Source: Deltaproteobacteria bacterium (GTDB taxonomy: Bacteria > Desulfobacterota > Desulfobacteria > C00003060). From it: a DNA stretch of 7,396 nt. Shown in pieces: positions 1 through 6,353 of the stretch; within the stretch, counting starts at the first letter, position 1, and the number at the start of each line of letters is the position of its first letter. The notes under the pieces were generated by a model that made no database searches, was not told the DNA's origin, and saw nothing but the letters and a program-made list of their open reading frames with translations. Position numbers and translations under genes: made by a program. The DNA is taken from contig DAOUWN010000096.1 in NCBI GenBank assembly GCA_030667105.1, positions 1 through 7,396 of the forward strand, read 5' to 3'.

Positions 1-266
1 AGGCAATGGCGCTGCTGGAAAAGATCATACTAAGGGTGCTGTGCAAGCAGTTGGGTATCCAGCGCCTGGAAATCGGTTCTCAAAACATCGTATTCACGTT
101 TTCCGAAAAAACTCGCGTGACACCGGAGAAAATAACGAGTCTTGTCCAGAAAGAGCCCCGGCTATATCGGCTGACACCTGACTATGCGCTTCATGCAAGG
201 ATCGTCTCTGATGGCGCCGATGACCTCATGGGAGCCACCAGAAAGGTCTTGCAAGCCCTGAGCTGA
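1..266 (+). CDS. mfd: Transcription-repair coupling factor Mfd, C-terminal end (partial)
   Basis: Only the last ~87 residues are in the window; the frame is open to the left edge (first full codon at 3), so the Met at position 6 is internal rather than a start. The visible stretch matches the end of the C-terminal TRCF domain (D7), with the order 'LGI.R.E.G...I...FS.KT.V.PEKI..LVQ' seen at the end of Mfd. Mfd is a cytoplasmic DNA translocase that removes RNA polymerase stalled at lesions and recruits UvrA; the D7 domain is known to mask the UvrA-binding surface. The helicase motifs lie upstream, outside the window. An mfd gene followed by SurA-type foldase genes is an arrangement I associate with deltaproteobacterial genomes, which supports the call. 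Confidence 0.85.
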   Translation, partial: AMALLEKIILRVLCKQLGIQRLEIGSQNIVFTFSEKTRVTPEKITSLVQKEPRLYRLTPDYALHARIVSDGADDLMGATRKVLQALS

Positions 267-330
267 CGTGATAGCGAGTTGGGGGGCTGACCCAGCCCTT
301 GCCCGTGTGAGGGGTATAGGAAATGACGAA

Positions 331-1281
331 ATGAGTTATAGAATTTCCAAAATACCAACGGTCGTCGTTCTTTTTCTTTTCCTCCTTGCTTCAGGATGTT
401 CAGACAGAAGTGAAATTGGCGTCCACAGTCAAACCGTAATCCGGGTTGATGACCATGTGCTGAGCCTGGCAGAATTCAACGAGTTCTTTGAACCACTCGA
501 AATGAGCTGTGCCAACGGAAAAACCGATGATGGCTCCAGCTTGCGCGAGGCTCGCCTCAGGTGCCTCTTGGAACTCCTTGAAGAGATGATCATTCTCAGA
601 CGGGCAGAAGAGCTCGATTTACATATCTCCTCCCGGGAACTCGAAGAGGCTGTCGCCAATATTCAAGGTGATTATAGCGAAGACGGCTTTGAGGCCATGT
701 TTTTGAAGCAGGCCATCTCCTTCGAGACTTGGCAGGAACGCCTCAAGAAACAGATGTTGGTTGAGAAGGTAATCAACAAGGATCTGCTGGAGCAAATCTC
801 GGTCAAGCCGGCAGAAATAAGGGACTACTACGATAAACACAATGAGGAATGGACTCACGGGAACCAGGTACGCGCGCTTCATATCCTGCTCCCCAAAAAA
901 GAAGAGGCAGACCTTGTCTTGAAGAGACTCAAGAAAGGTGAAGACTTTGCCACATTGGCCCGTCAATATTCCACAGCGCCGGAGTCAGAAAAGGGTGGGG
1001 ATATGGGATATGTGGCTCGCGGTCACCTTCCACAATGCCTTGAAGATCCCCTTTTTACCTTGAAAAAGGACAAGCTGAGCCGTGTGATAAAGACGCCTTA
1101 TGGTTATCACATATTCAAGGTGGTCGAAACGAGGAAGGCAGGCAAGTCAAAAATGGATGACTGGGTCGAAGAAATCAGAGAACGGGTCCGGAAAGAAAAA
1201 CTTGAAATAGCCTACGGCCCGTGGTTGGCCAGGCTTCGATCGCGGTATACGATCACGGTCAACGAGGAAGCTATCCAATGA
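331..1281 (+). CDS. Parvulin-type peptidyl-prolyl cis-trans isomerase, predicted lipoprotein
   Basis: A periplasm-facing SurA/PpiC-family foldase of 316 residues. The ATG at 331 is chosen over the upstream GTG at 268 because it places a lipoprotein signal at the N-terminus: basic start, hydrophobic run at about residues 9-20, then lipobox LASGC with the acceptor Cys at residue 23. AGGAAA at 318-323 lies 7 bases upstream as ribosome binding site. Ser at +2 would favour the outer membrane by the E. coli sorting rule (inference). Residues ~35-160 form a helical SurA_N-like chaperone region. Residues ~180-269 are a PpiC/rotamase domain with 'ALHILLP' (His184), 'GGDMGY' and 'PYGYHIF' (His260), so both conserved parvulin histidines are present and catalysis is plausible. 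The stop overlaps the next gene's ATG (ATGA), indicating co-translation. The family also resembles PrsA, so an exact symbol is not given. Confidence 0.85.
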   Translation: MSYRISKIPTVVVLFLFLLASGCSDRSEIGVHSQTVIRVDDHVLSLAEFNEFFEPLEMSCANGKTDDGSSLREARLRCLLELLEEMIILRRAEELDLHISSRELEEAVANIQGDYSEDGFEAMFLKQAISFETWQERLKKQMLVEKVINKDLLEQISVKPAEIRDYYDKHNEEWTHGNQVRALHILLPKKEEADLVLKRLKKGEDFATLARQYSTAPESEKGGDMGYVARGHLPQCLEDPLFTLKKDKLSRVIKTPYGYHIFKVVETRKAGKSKMDDWVEEIRERVRKEKLEIAYGPWLARLRSRYTITVNEEAIQ

Positions 1282-2267
1282 AGAAAAGAGCAATTACTGT
1301 AAAGGTTTTCATCACATCGCTTGTCCTGCCATGGTTCCTCTCGTGGACTGTGGCGGTTCACGGGGAGCTTGTGGATCGCATTGTGGCCATCGTAAATGAT
1401 GACGCCATTACCCTTTCGGAGCTGAATGAAACGCTCGAACCTTATGCCAAGCAAATCCGTAATTCTCTCTATGGACCGGAAGAAGAACGCAAGATGCTTT
1501 TCAAGGTGCGTCAAGACATCTTGGACAAGATGATTGAGCAAAAATTGACGGATCAGGAGAGCAAGAGGTTGGAAGTCTCAGTTCAAGAAAGAGAACTGGA
1601 CCAGAGAATAGAACAGATCAAGAGTGAACATTTTTTCACGGAAGAAGAACTAGAGAAAGCCCTCGCGGCCGAAGGTTTCACTCTGGACGAATATCGCCGG
1701 CGGATCAAGGAGCAGATGCTGGGAATCAAGCTCATCAATCTTGAGGTCAAATCCAAAATCGCCATTACCGAAGAGGAAATCCGGGATTACTATGAAAAGC
1801 ACCTGGATGCATATGGTGAGAAAAAAGAATATCACCTTCGGACCATCCTGATAAGGGTACCGTCTTGGGAGACGACTCGGGACAGGTTAAACGCCCTCAG
1901 AAGGATTGAGACCGTCATGAACGAATTGAAGTCCGGCGCTCCTTTTGCCGAGCTGGCAAGGCAGTATTCGGACGATGTAACAGCCAAAGCAGGAGGGGAT
2001 CTGGGCCTGTTTTCCATTGAAGAACTCTCGCCTGAATTCCAGGAGACGATTCGCTGGATGAGGGAGGGCGAGATCAGCCCGGTTTTGCAAACCCCGCAGG
2101 GTTATCAAGTCCTAATGGTCGAAGAGATCAAGGGTTTCCCCGGCAAAACACTAAAGGAAGCGAGAATAGAGATACAGGAGAGGATATATCGCGAGGTAGT
2201 GGAAGAGAAATACAAGGCATGGTTGAAAGCCCTTCGAGAACGATCACACGTAAAAGTGATCCAGTAG
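1278..2267 (+). CDS. surA: SurA-like periplasmic chaperone with a degenerate parvulin domain
   Basis: A 329-residue SurA-family protein. The ATG at 1278 overlaps the previous stop by four bases, and GAGGAAG at 1264-1270 sits 7 bases upstream; the in-frame GTG at 1221 would bury the signal peptide. Residues 1-29 look like a Sec signal peptide (MKK, hydrophobic core, possible cleavage after VHG). 'ELVDRIVAIVNDDAIT' begins the mature SurA N-terminal chaperone region, helical to about 175. A single PpiC domain covers ~185-285 ('AELARQYSDD', 'GGDLGLF', 'TPQGYQVL'). The two parvulin histidines are replaced: T189 stands where HIL is expected and Q277 where GYH is expected. The protein probably acts as a chaperone for outer-membrane proteins rather than as an isomerase. 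E. coli SurA carries two parvulin domains, so this is a shorter one-domain form. Confidence 0.82.
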   Translation: MKKRAITVKVFITSLVLPWFLSWTVAVHGELVDRIVAIVNDDAITLSELNETLEPYAKQIRNSLYGPEEERKMLFKVRQDILDKMIEQKLTDQESKRLEVSVQERELDQRIEQIKSEHFFTEEELEKALAAEGFTLDEYRRRIKEQMLGIKLINLEVKSKIAITEEEIRDYYEKHLDAYGEKKEYHLRTILIRVPSWETTRDRLNALRRIETVMNELKSGAPFAELARQYSDDVTAKAGGDLGLFSIEELSPEFQETIRWMREGEISPVLQTPQGYQVLMVEEIKGFPGKTLKEARIEIQERIYREVVEEKYKAWLKALRERSHVKVIQ

Positions 2268-2301
2268 CTCCACTGACACACCGTCTTACCCACGAAAATT
2301 C

Positions 2302-2330
2302 TTGACTTTTTTCCGGTTGTCCTTTAATAA
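2302..2330 (+). promoter_or_regulatory. Possible sigma-70-type promoter upstream of the CGGC/pilZ genes
   Basis: TTGACT at 2302-2307 is a good -35 element. Seventeen bases later TAATAA (2325-2330) is only a fair -10 match; GATAAT at 2333 looks better but is too far from the -35. The site lies in the 143-bp gap after surA, where a new transcript for the following genes could begin. It is a weak call by eye, without a scoring model. Confidence 0.25.
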
Positions 2331-2368
2331 AAGATAATACTTCGTCCTTCCGTGTTGGTTCAAGAACA

Positions 2369-2426
2369 GGAAAGCCTTTGTGCTTTCCCGCAGGTTAGGG
2401 CTTTGTCACCGTGAAGGGAAAGGAGG
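2369..2426 (+). promoter_or_regulatory. Structured leader with competing hairpins near a Shine-Dalgarno sequence
   Basis: GGAAAGC (2369-2375) and GCTTTCC (2382-2388) form a perfect 7-bp stem with a six-base loop. The middle strand CTTTCCC (2383-2389) can also pair with GGGAAAG (2416-2422), which touches the Shine-Dalgarno-like AGGAGG at 2421-2426. In addition AAAGCC (2371-2376) can pair with GGCTTT (2399-2404). These pairings exclude one another, the layout of a translational switch. It matches no riboswitch consensus I know. The segments are short and purine-rich, so chance pairing is possible. Confidence 0.3.
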
Positions 2427-2608
2427 TTGCTCATGAGACTGGCATGGCCATCAAGCTTTCCGAAATCAAACCGGATACTATTTACTTGAGCTCCTGTCTG
2501 GCAAATGCCAAGCCGGATTGTCCTTATGGCACTCCTGAAGAACTGGCTAAGATGTTGGAAGGCAAAACCGGTATTCAAGTTGTAATCGGGACACACGATT
2601 ACCATTAG
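2411..2608 (+). CDS. Short CGGC-domain-like protein, probably an N-terminally truncated remnant
   Basis: Sixty-five residues from GTG 2411, or 54 from the in-frame ATG at 2444. The segment from 'KPDTIYLSSC' through 'CPYGTPEELAKML' to 'IQVVIGTHDYH' resembles the C-terminal part of CGGC-domain proteins (PF08821-like), presumed metal- or redox-active because of conserved cysteines. Their N-terminal half with the CGGC motif is absent: the frame is closed by TAG at 2396-2398, and the 143 bases upstream show no CGGC coding sequence in any frame I read. The start is unclear. The best ribosome site (AGGAGG, 2421-2426) serves ATG 2433, which is in another frame and stops after 18 codons at 2489. The stop lies 12 bases before pilZ, so it may be co-transcribed with it. 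It could be a functional small protein or a decaying gene; the function is unknown. Confidence 0.5.
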   Translation: MKGKEVAHETGMAIKLSEIKPDTIYLSSCLANAKPDCPYGTPEELAKMLEGKTGIQVVIGTHDYH

Positions 2609-2620
2609 AGGGATGAACAT

Positions 2621-2941
2621 ATGAAAGAGCGTAGGGAAACCCCGAGATATGAAGTTGTCCTAAAGGTCCGTTATGAAACAGAAGAAGCATTTCAAGATGC
2701 TGTCATCCATAACTTGAGCCCTGGCGGACTCTATCTGACGACCCAAGCGCCATTCGATGTGGGCTATGAATTTCAGATAGAAATTGAGTTGCCGGAAAAA
2801 GATGAATGGATAAAGGGAACGTGTAGGGTTGTTTGGGTCAACGAGATTGACACAGAGAGTTATCCAAAGGGGATGGGAGTCACGTTTCTGGAAATGCCCT
2901 CAAAATTTAAGGAGTTGCTTGAGAAGGAAACGGGCATTTAG
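2621..2941 (+). CDS. PilZ-domain protein, predicted cyclic di-GMP effector
   Basis: A 106-residue protein consisting almost entirely of one PilZ domain. The cyclic di-GMP binding signature is present: RxxxR at residues 5-9 (preceded by Arg4) and NxSxxG at 31-36 (NLSPGG), followed by beta strands ending in 'GMGVTFLEM' at about 88-96. The overall pattern resembles the short PilZ subtype of TIGR02266 found in myxobacteria and related lineages, where such proteins influence motility and surface behaviour. There is no output domain, so it probably acts by binding a partner in the cytoplasm. The start is supported by GAGGG at 2608-2612, 8 bases upstream; this site overlaps the end of the preceding stop codon, so the two genes may be translationally linked. 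The next gene, a receiver protein, begins 77 bases downstream. Confidence 0.85.
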   Translation: MKERRETPRYEVVLKVRYETEEAFQDAVIHNLSPGGLYLTTQAPFDVGYEFQIEIELPEKDEWIKGTCRVVWVNEIDTESYPKGMGVTFLEMPSKFKELLEKETGI

Positions 2942-3018
2942 GAAACGATGTAGGAGTTTAGCCTTTTGAAAGCGCTAAAGTGTTACGGAAACGATAAGCG
3001 CGAAGGAAAGGTCTCACA

Positions 3019-3498
3019 GTGACCAGCAAAGACGCGAGAATCTTGGTAGTAGATGATGATAGGGAATTTGCGGAAAGCATGGCCGAACATATGGTTGAGT
3101 TAGGGTGTTCGGTCAAGGTGGCTTACGATGGCCACGAGGGCCTAAACAAATTCAGTTCAGATGACTTTGATTTGGTTTTTGCGGATCTTCAGATGCCCGT
3201 CATGGACGGCATGGAATTGCTCCGTGAAATCAAAGTGCTGGACAAACGATCTGTTGTGGTAATCATCACCGGCTTTGGAACCATCAAGTCTGCTGTTCAA
3301 GATATCAAAGAAGGCGCTTACGACTATGTCACAAAGCCACTCAAGCTTGACGAACTTGACATCGTCATCGATCGAGCTTTGGAGAAGCGCACTCTGGTCA
3401 AGCAACTCGACTTTTTCAGGGGATTAACCCTGGCAGCGCTTATTTCGATTCCCATCTGGCTAATCCTGGGAATTATTCTGGCATCAATTATCTTTTGA
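3019..3498 (+). CDS. Single-domain response regulator with C-terminal transmembrane anchor
   Basis: A 159-residue protein starting at GTG 3019, with AAGGAAAGG (3003-3011) 7 bases upstream. Residues ~6-123 form a complete receiver domain: acidic cluster D12-D14, phospho-acceptor D56 ('FADLQMPVMDG'), T84 ('IITGFGT') and K106 ('VTKPLKLDEL'), so it should be phosphorylatable by a histidine kinase. The pattern 'TGFGTIKSAV..IKEGAYDYVTKP' is that of NtrC-class receivers. Instead of an AAA+ and DNA-binding output, a short linker (~120-135) leads to a hydrophobic helix at ~136-158 ('LTLAALISIPIWLILGIILA') at the very C-terminus, predicting a tail-anchored protein with the receiver in the cytoplasm. 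No kinase is in the window. It follows a PilZ gene and runs directly into asnS. The role is unknown; a membrane-localised phosphate sink or a partner of a membrane complex are possibilities. Confidence 0.85.
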   Translation: MTSKDARILVVDDDREFAESMAEHMVELGCSVKVAYDGHEGLNKFSSDDFDLVFADLQMPVMDGMELLREIKVLDKRSVVVIITGFGTIKSAVQDIKEGAYDYVTKPLKLDELDIVIDRALEKRTLVKQLDFFRGLTLAALISIPIWLILGIILASIIF

Positions 3499-3500
3499 AA

Positions 3501-4793
3501 ATGCAACTAACAATTGATTCCGTTGAAAATCGTGTTGGTGAGACCGTCACGCTTTGCGGTTGGGTAACCCACAAACGCTCCAGCGGTCGAATACGTTTCC
3601 TGGTGCTCAGGGATGGGACGGGCGTTATTCAGGCCACTCTGATTAGGGGTGAGACGAGTGACCAGGCCTTTAACCTGTACTCAGATCTGTCCCAGGAGTC
3701 TTCACTGGCTGTTACCGGAATAATCCAAAGGGATGCGCGGGCTACCGGAGGTTATGAGATCCTCGTATCAAATATCGAGGTATTTCAGCTGGCAGAAACC
3801 TATCCAATTACCCCAAAGGAGCATGGAGTGGGTTTCTTGATGGATCACCGCCACCTGTGGCTTCGATCTTCTCGACAGAGGGCCATTCTGCGTATCCGCC
3901 ACTGCGTGGTCACAACAGCTCGGAGATTTTTTGATGATCAGGGATTCACGCTCCTGGACGCCCCGATCCTGACCCCTTCATCTTGCGAAGGCACCTCAAC
4001 CCTTTTTGAAACTGACTATTTCGGGCACAACAAGGCCTTTTTGTCTCAAAGCGGGCAACTTTACATGGAGGCGGGCGCTATGGCTTTTGGCAAGGTTTAT
4101 TGCTGTGGCCCCACTTTTCGTGCGGAAAAGTCGAAAACCCGCCGGCATCTTACCGAGTTTTGGATGATCGAGCCGGAAATTGCGTTTGCTGATCTGCAAA
4201 CCATCATGTCCCTGGCAGAAGCCATGATCGTGACCGTCGTCCAAGAGGTCCTCAAAACCCGTGAGCCGGAACTCCGCCTCCTGCAGCGAGATATTGCCAC
4301 GCTTGAGAGGATTCAGGCCCCTTTTCCTGTCATCAGCTATGATGAGGCCGTGCAAATCTTGAAAGATGCTGGAGAACCCCTCCCGTGGGGTGAAGACTTC
4401 GGAGGTGGGCAAGAAACTATTATCTCGAGACATTTTGACAAACCCGTGCTGATTCACCGATACCCGGTACAGACCAAGGCCTTCTACATGAAAAATGACC
4501 CCGATCGTCATGAGGTGGCCCTCTGTGTAGACATGTTGGCCCCTGAGGGCTACGGGGAGATTATCGGAGGGGGCCAGCGTGAGGACGATTCAAAGGTCCT
4601 GAGCGAAAAGATCGAAAAAGCAGGACTGCCAGCCAAAGATTTTCAATGGTATTTGGAACTCAGACGCTACGGCAGCGTCCCACACGCAGGTTTTGGCCTG
4701 GGCATTGAGCGGGCCGTCGGGTGGATCTGCGGCCTCGAGCACGTGAGGGAAACCATCCCCTTTCCGAGGCTCCTTGACAGATTCTATCCATGA
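3501..4793 (+). CDS. asnS: Asparaginyl-tRNA synthetase
   Basis: A class IIb aminoacyl-tRNA synthetase of 430 residues that charges tRNA-Asn with asparagine in the cytoplasm. Residues ~13-98 are the OB-fold anticodon-binding domain ('VTLCGWVTHKRSSGRIRFLVLRDG' region). The catalytic core follows, with motif 2 at ~206-220 ('FRAEKSKTRRHLTEFWMIEPE' region) and motif 3 at ~397-406 (GFGLGIERAV), ending 'IPFPRLLDRFYP'. The EFWM.EPE and 'GEIIGGGQRED' blocks distinguish AsnRS from AspRS. It is somewhat shorter than the 466-residue E. coli enzyme. The ATG at 3501 lies two bases after the receiver stop codon; TTG at 3495 would overlap that gene but adds only two residues. No clear Shine-Dalgarno site is visible, so translation is probably coupled to the upstream gene. 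Confidence 0.95.
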   Translation: MQLTIDSVENRVGETVTLCGWVTHKRSSGRIRFLVLRDGTGVIQATLIRGETSDQAFNLYSDLSQESSLAVTGIIQRDARATGGYEILVSNIEVFQLAETYPITPKEHGVGFLMDHRHLWLRSSRQRAILRIRHCVVTTARRFFDDQGFTLLDAPILTPSSCEGTSTLFETDYFGHNKAFLSQSGQLYMEAGAMAFGKVYCCGPTFRAEKSKTRRHLTEFWMIEPEIAFADLQTIMSLAEAMIVTVVQEVLKTREPELRLLQRDIATLERIQAPFPVISYDEAVQILKDAGEPLPWGEDFGGGQETIISRHFDKPVLIHRYPVQTKAFYMKNDPDRHEVALCVDMLAPEGYGEIIGGGQREDDSKVLSEKIEKAGLPAKDFQWYLELRRYGSVPHAGFGLGIERAVGWICGLEHVRETIPFPRLLDRFYP

Positions 4794-4800
4794 TCGCAAA

Positions 4801-4838
4801 TGAACTAAAATGCCTAAAGTGAACTAAAATGCCTAAAG
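4801..4838 (+). repeat. Tandem duplication of a 19-bp unit
   Basis: TGAACTAAAATGCCTAAAG occurs twice without a gap or mismatch (4801-4819 and 4820-4838), beginning 7 bases after the asnS stop. It makes up most of the left arm of the larger inverted-repeat element described separately. Confidence 0.95.
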
Positions 4839-4979
4839 TTAGAAAAATTCGGTAATTCAGTAAGTTAGGAATTAAAGTCATACAGAATGCCTTCAATTCG
4901 TGATTCCCAAATTCCTAAATTCGTAATTAACCAACGACTGTAGCTATAACTTTAGCTCATTTTAGGCACTTTAGGCACT
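4801..4979. repeat. Intergenic long imperfect palindrome, MITE-like element
   Basis: The 202-bp gap between asnS and mgtE is AT-rich and largely self-complementary. The left end (4809-4840) and the reverse complement of the right end (4948-4979) have the same length and agree closely, both built from CCTAAAG/CTAAAA modules, with small offsets. An inner pair, TTAGGAATT (4865-4873) and AATTCCTAA (4910-4918), shares nearly the same centre (~4892-4894), with further partial matches such as GGTAATT against AATTAACC. No ORF of note lies inside. This is the form of a non-autonomous mobile element or hairpin-forming intergenic repeat. It could also act as a boundary or terminator between the two transcripts; no flanking target duplication was recognised. 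Confidence 0.65.
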
Positions 4980-4995
4980 CCTCTTAAGGTAAAAC

Positions 4996-6348
4996 ATGTC
5001 GGTTGACCGCACCAAACTCCTTCTAGACACCGTCAAAAGACTCCTCAGGCGAGGCGCCACGGTCCATCTTCACAAAATTGTCAACAAAACCCACGCCGCA
5101 GACCTGGCTGTCGTCTTTCAGTTCTTGACACTCCGGGAGCAGGAGGCCCTCTTTGACCTCCTGGATGGCGTGGACCAGAAGGCCATGCTCTTCAGTGAGT
5201 TGGAACAGGAAATATTCCAAAATCTGACCGAAAACATGCCTGCTGAAAAAATCGCGGAGATCCTGGAACAAACGCCTACCGACGACGCGGCCGATCTCCT
5301 GGGAAAACTCCCTGATGAGCGGGCCAAGGCCCTCCTTGACCTCATGGCAAAAGAGGATTCTGAAGAGGTGGAAGGGCTGCTCGGCTACGATACCGAAACC
5401 GCCGGCGGCATCATGGTCCCGGAATTCATTGCCCTAAAAGAAGAGACCACGGCTCGAGAGGCCATCGAGGCGCTGCAGAAAGAGTACGTTGATGTGGAGA
5501 TGCCCTTTTATCTGTACGTGGTTGACGATCACGGCAATCTCGTGGGCGTCATCTCCTTGCGGCAACTGGTCGTCGTGCGACCGGAAACCATGCTGAAATC
5601 AATCATGACCACAGATCTCGTTAGTGTCCGGACCGACATGGACCAGGAAGAGGTAGCCAGAATCGTTGCCCGTTACAATATCCTTGCAGTGCCTGTCGTA
5701 GACGAGAACAATAAACTTGTCGGTATCGTCACGGTGGATGACGTTATTGATATTATCCGCGAGGAGGCAACAGAGGACATCCTGAAAATGGCGGGAGCAG
5801 GTGAAGGTCTGGTAGAATCCCAGTCGCTCTTGAGGAGTACCCGAATCCGGCTTCCTTGGCTCATGGCCAGTTGGATTGGGGGCGTAATCGCCTTTTTTAT
5901 CATCGGCCATTTCGAGAACAGCCTGAACAAGCTTATTTATCTTGCGGCCTTCATACCGATCATTATGGGCATGGGCGGGAATATCGGAACCCAGTCTTCT
6001 ACCATCGTGGTTCGCGGCCTCGCCACGGGTGTGTTGAACATAAAGCAAATATGGAGCGTCGTACTGAAAGAGCTTGTGACTGGAGCCATCCTCGGCTTTA
6101 TTTACGGACTTCTCCTTGGAATGGTCGTACACATCCGCTATGACATGTGGCTACTCGGAGTTACGGTGGGATTGGCTGTCATAATCTCCATGACTATTGC
6201 CGCTTTGGTCGGTTCGCTTGTACCCATGGTTTTTGCTCGTATCAATATCGACCCGGCAGTAGCCACGGGCCCCTTTGTGACCACCTCCATTGACATCCTG
6301 AGCGTTTTTTTCTACTTCCAGATCGCAACCCTGTTGCTCCACATATAG
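4996..6348 (+). CDS. mgtE: Magnesium transporter MgtE
   Basis: A 450-residue protein, the normal length of MgtE, a homodimeric inner-membrane Mg2+ channel gated by cytoplasmic Mg2+. Residues ~30-130 are the acidic helical MgtE N domain ('AEILEQTPTDDAADLLGKLPDE'). Residues ~138-262 are paired CBS domains ('GGIMVPEFIAL', 'SIMTTDLVSV', 'YNILAVPVVDENNKLVGIVTVDDV'). A connecting helix to ~285 leads into the membrane domain with about five helices from ~288. The pore signature 'PIIMGMGGNIGTQSS' is at 321-335 and 'VATGPFVTTSIDI' at 422-434, with D433 at the position of the Mg2+-binding pore aspartate of characterised MgtE. ATG 4996 has AAGG (4986-4989) 6 bases upstream. No Mg2+ riboswitch is evident in the leader, which is taken up by the repeat element. 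recO follows after five bases. Confidence 0.95.
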   Translation: MSVDRTKLLLDTVKRLLRRGATVHLHKIVNKTHAADLAVVFQFLTLREQEALFDLLDGVDQKAMLFSELEQEIFQNLTENMPAEKIAEILEQTPTDDAADLLGKLPDERAKALLDLMAKEDSEEVEGLLGYDTETAGGIMVPEFIALKEETTAREAIEALQKEYVDVEMPFYLYVVDDHGNLVGVISLRQLVVVRPETMLKSIMTTDLVSVRTDMDQEEVARIVARYNILAVPVVDENNKLVGIVTVDDVIDIIREEATEDILKMAGAGEGLVESQSLLRSTRIRLPWLMASWIGGVIAFFIIGHFENSLNKLIYLAAFIPIIMGMGGNIGTQSSTIVVRGLATGVLNIKQIWSVVLKELVTGAILGFIYGLLLGMVVHIRYDMWLLGVTVGLAVIISMTIAALVGSLVPMVFARINIDPAVATGPFVTTSIDILSVFFYFQIATLLLHI

Positions 6349-6353
6349 CCCTT

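Noticed and set aside
268..330. N-terminal extension of the lipoprotein gene from GTG 268
   Set aside because: It would put 21 residues before a clear lipoprotein signal, and the ATG at 331 has a better ribosome site.
2292..2313. Rho-independent terminator after surA (T-run at 2307-2312)
   Set aside because: No GC-rich stem precedes the T-run.
2361..2410. Cyclic di-GMP (GEMM) riboswitch upstream of the PilZ gene
   Set aside because: ACAGG...AAAGCC is suggestive, but the order of conserved blocks and the GNRA/receptor pair of GEMM-I are absent; kept only as an unnamed structured leader.
2941..2995. Direct repeat GGAAACGAT at 2941-2949 and 2987-2995, as a possible operator pair before the receiver gene
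   Set aside because: Nine bases is short, the first copy overlaps the pilZ stop codon, and no regulator is suggested by the context.
3996..4511. 171-residue ORF on the minus strand
   Set aside because: It lies wholly inside asnS, antisense to conserved synthetase motifs, and has no recognisable domain.
4801..4838. CRISPR-like repeats
   Set aside because: Only two adjacent 19-bp copies with no spacer; a simple tandem duplication within an inverted-repeat element.
5599..6132. 177-residue ORF on the minus strand
   Set aside because: It is antisense to the MgtE CBS and pore regions, with low-complexity composition and no recognisable domain.
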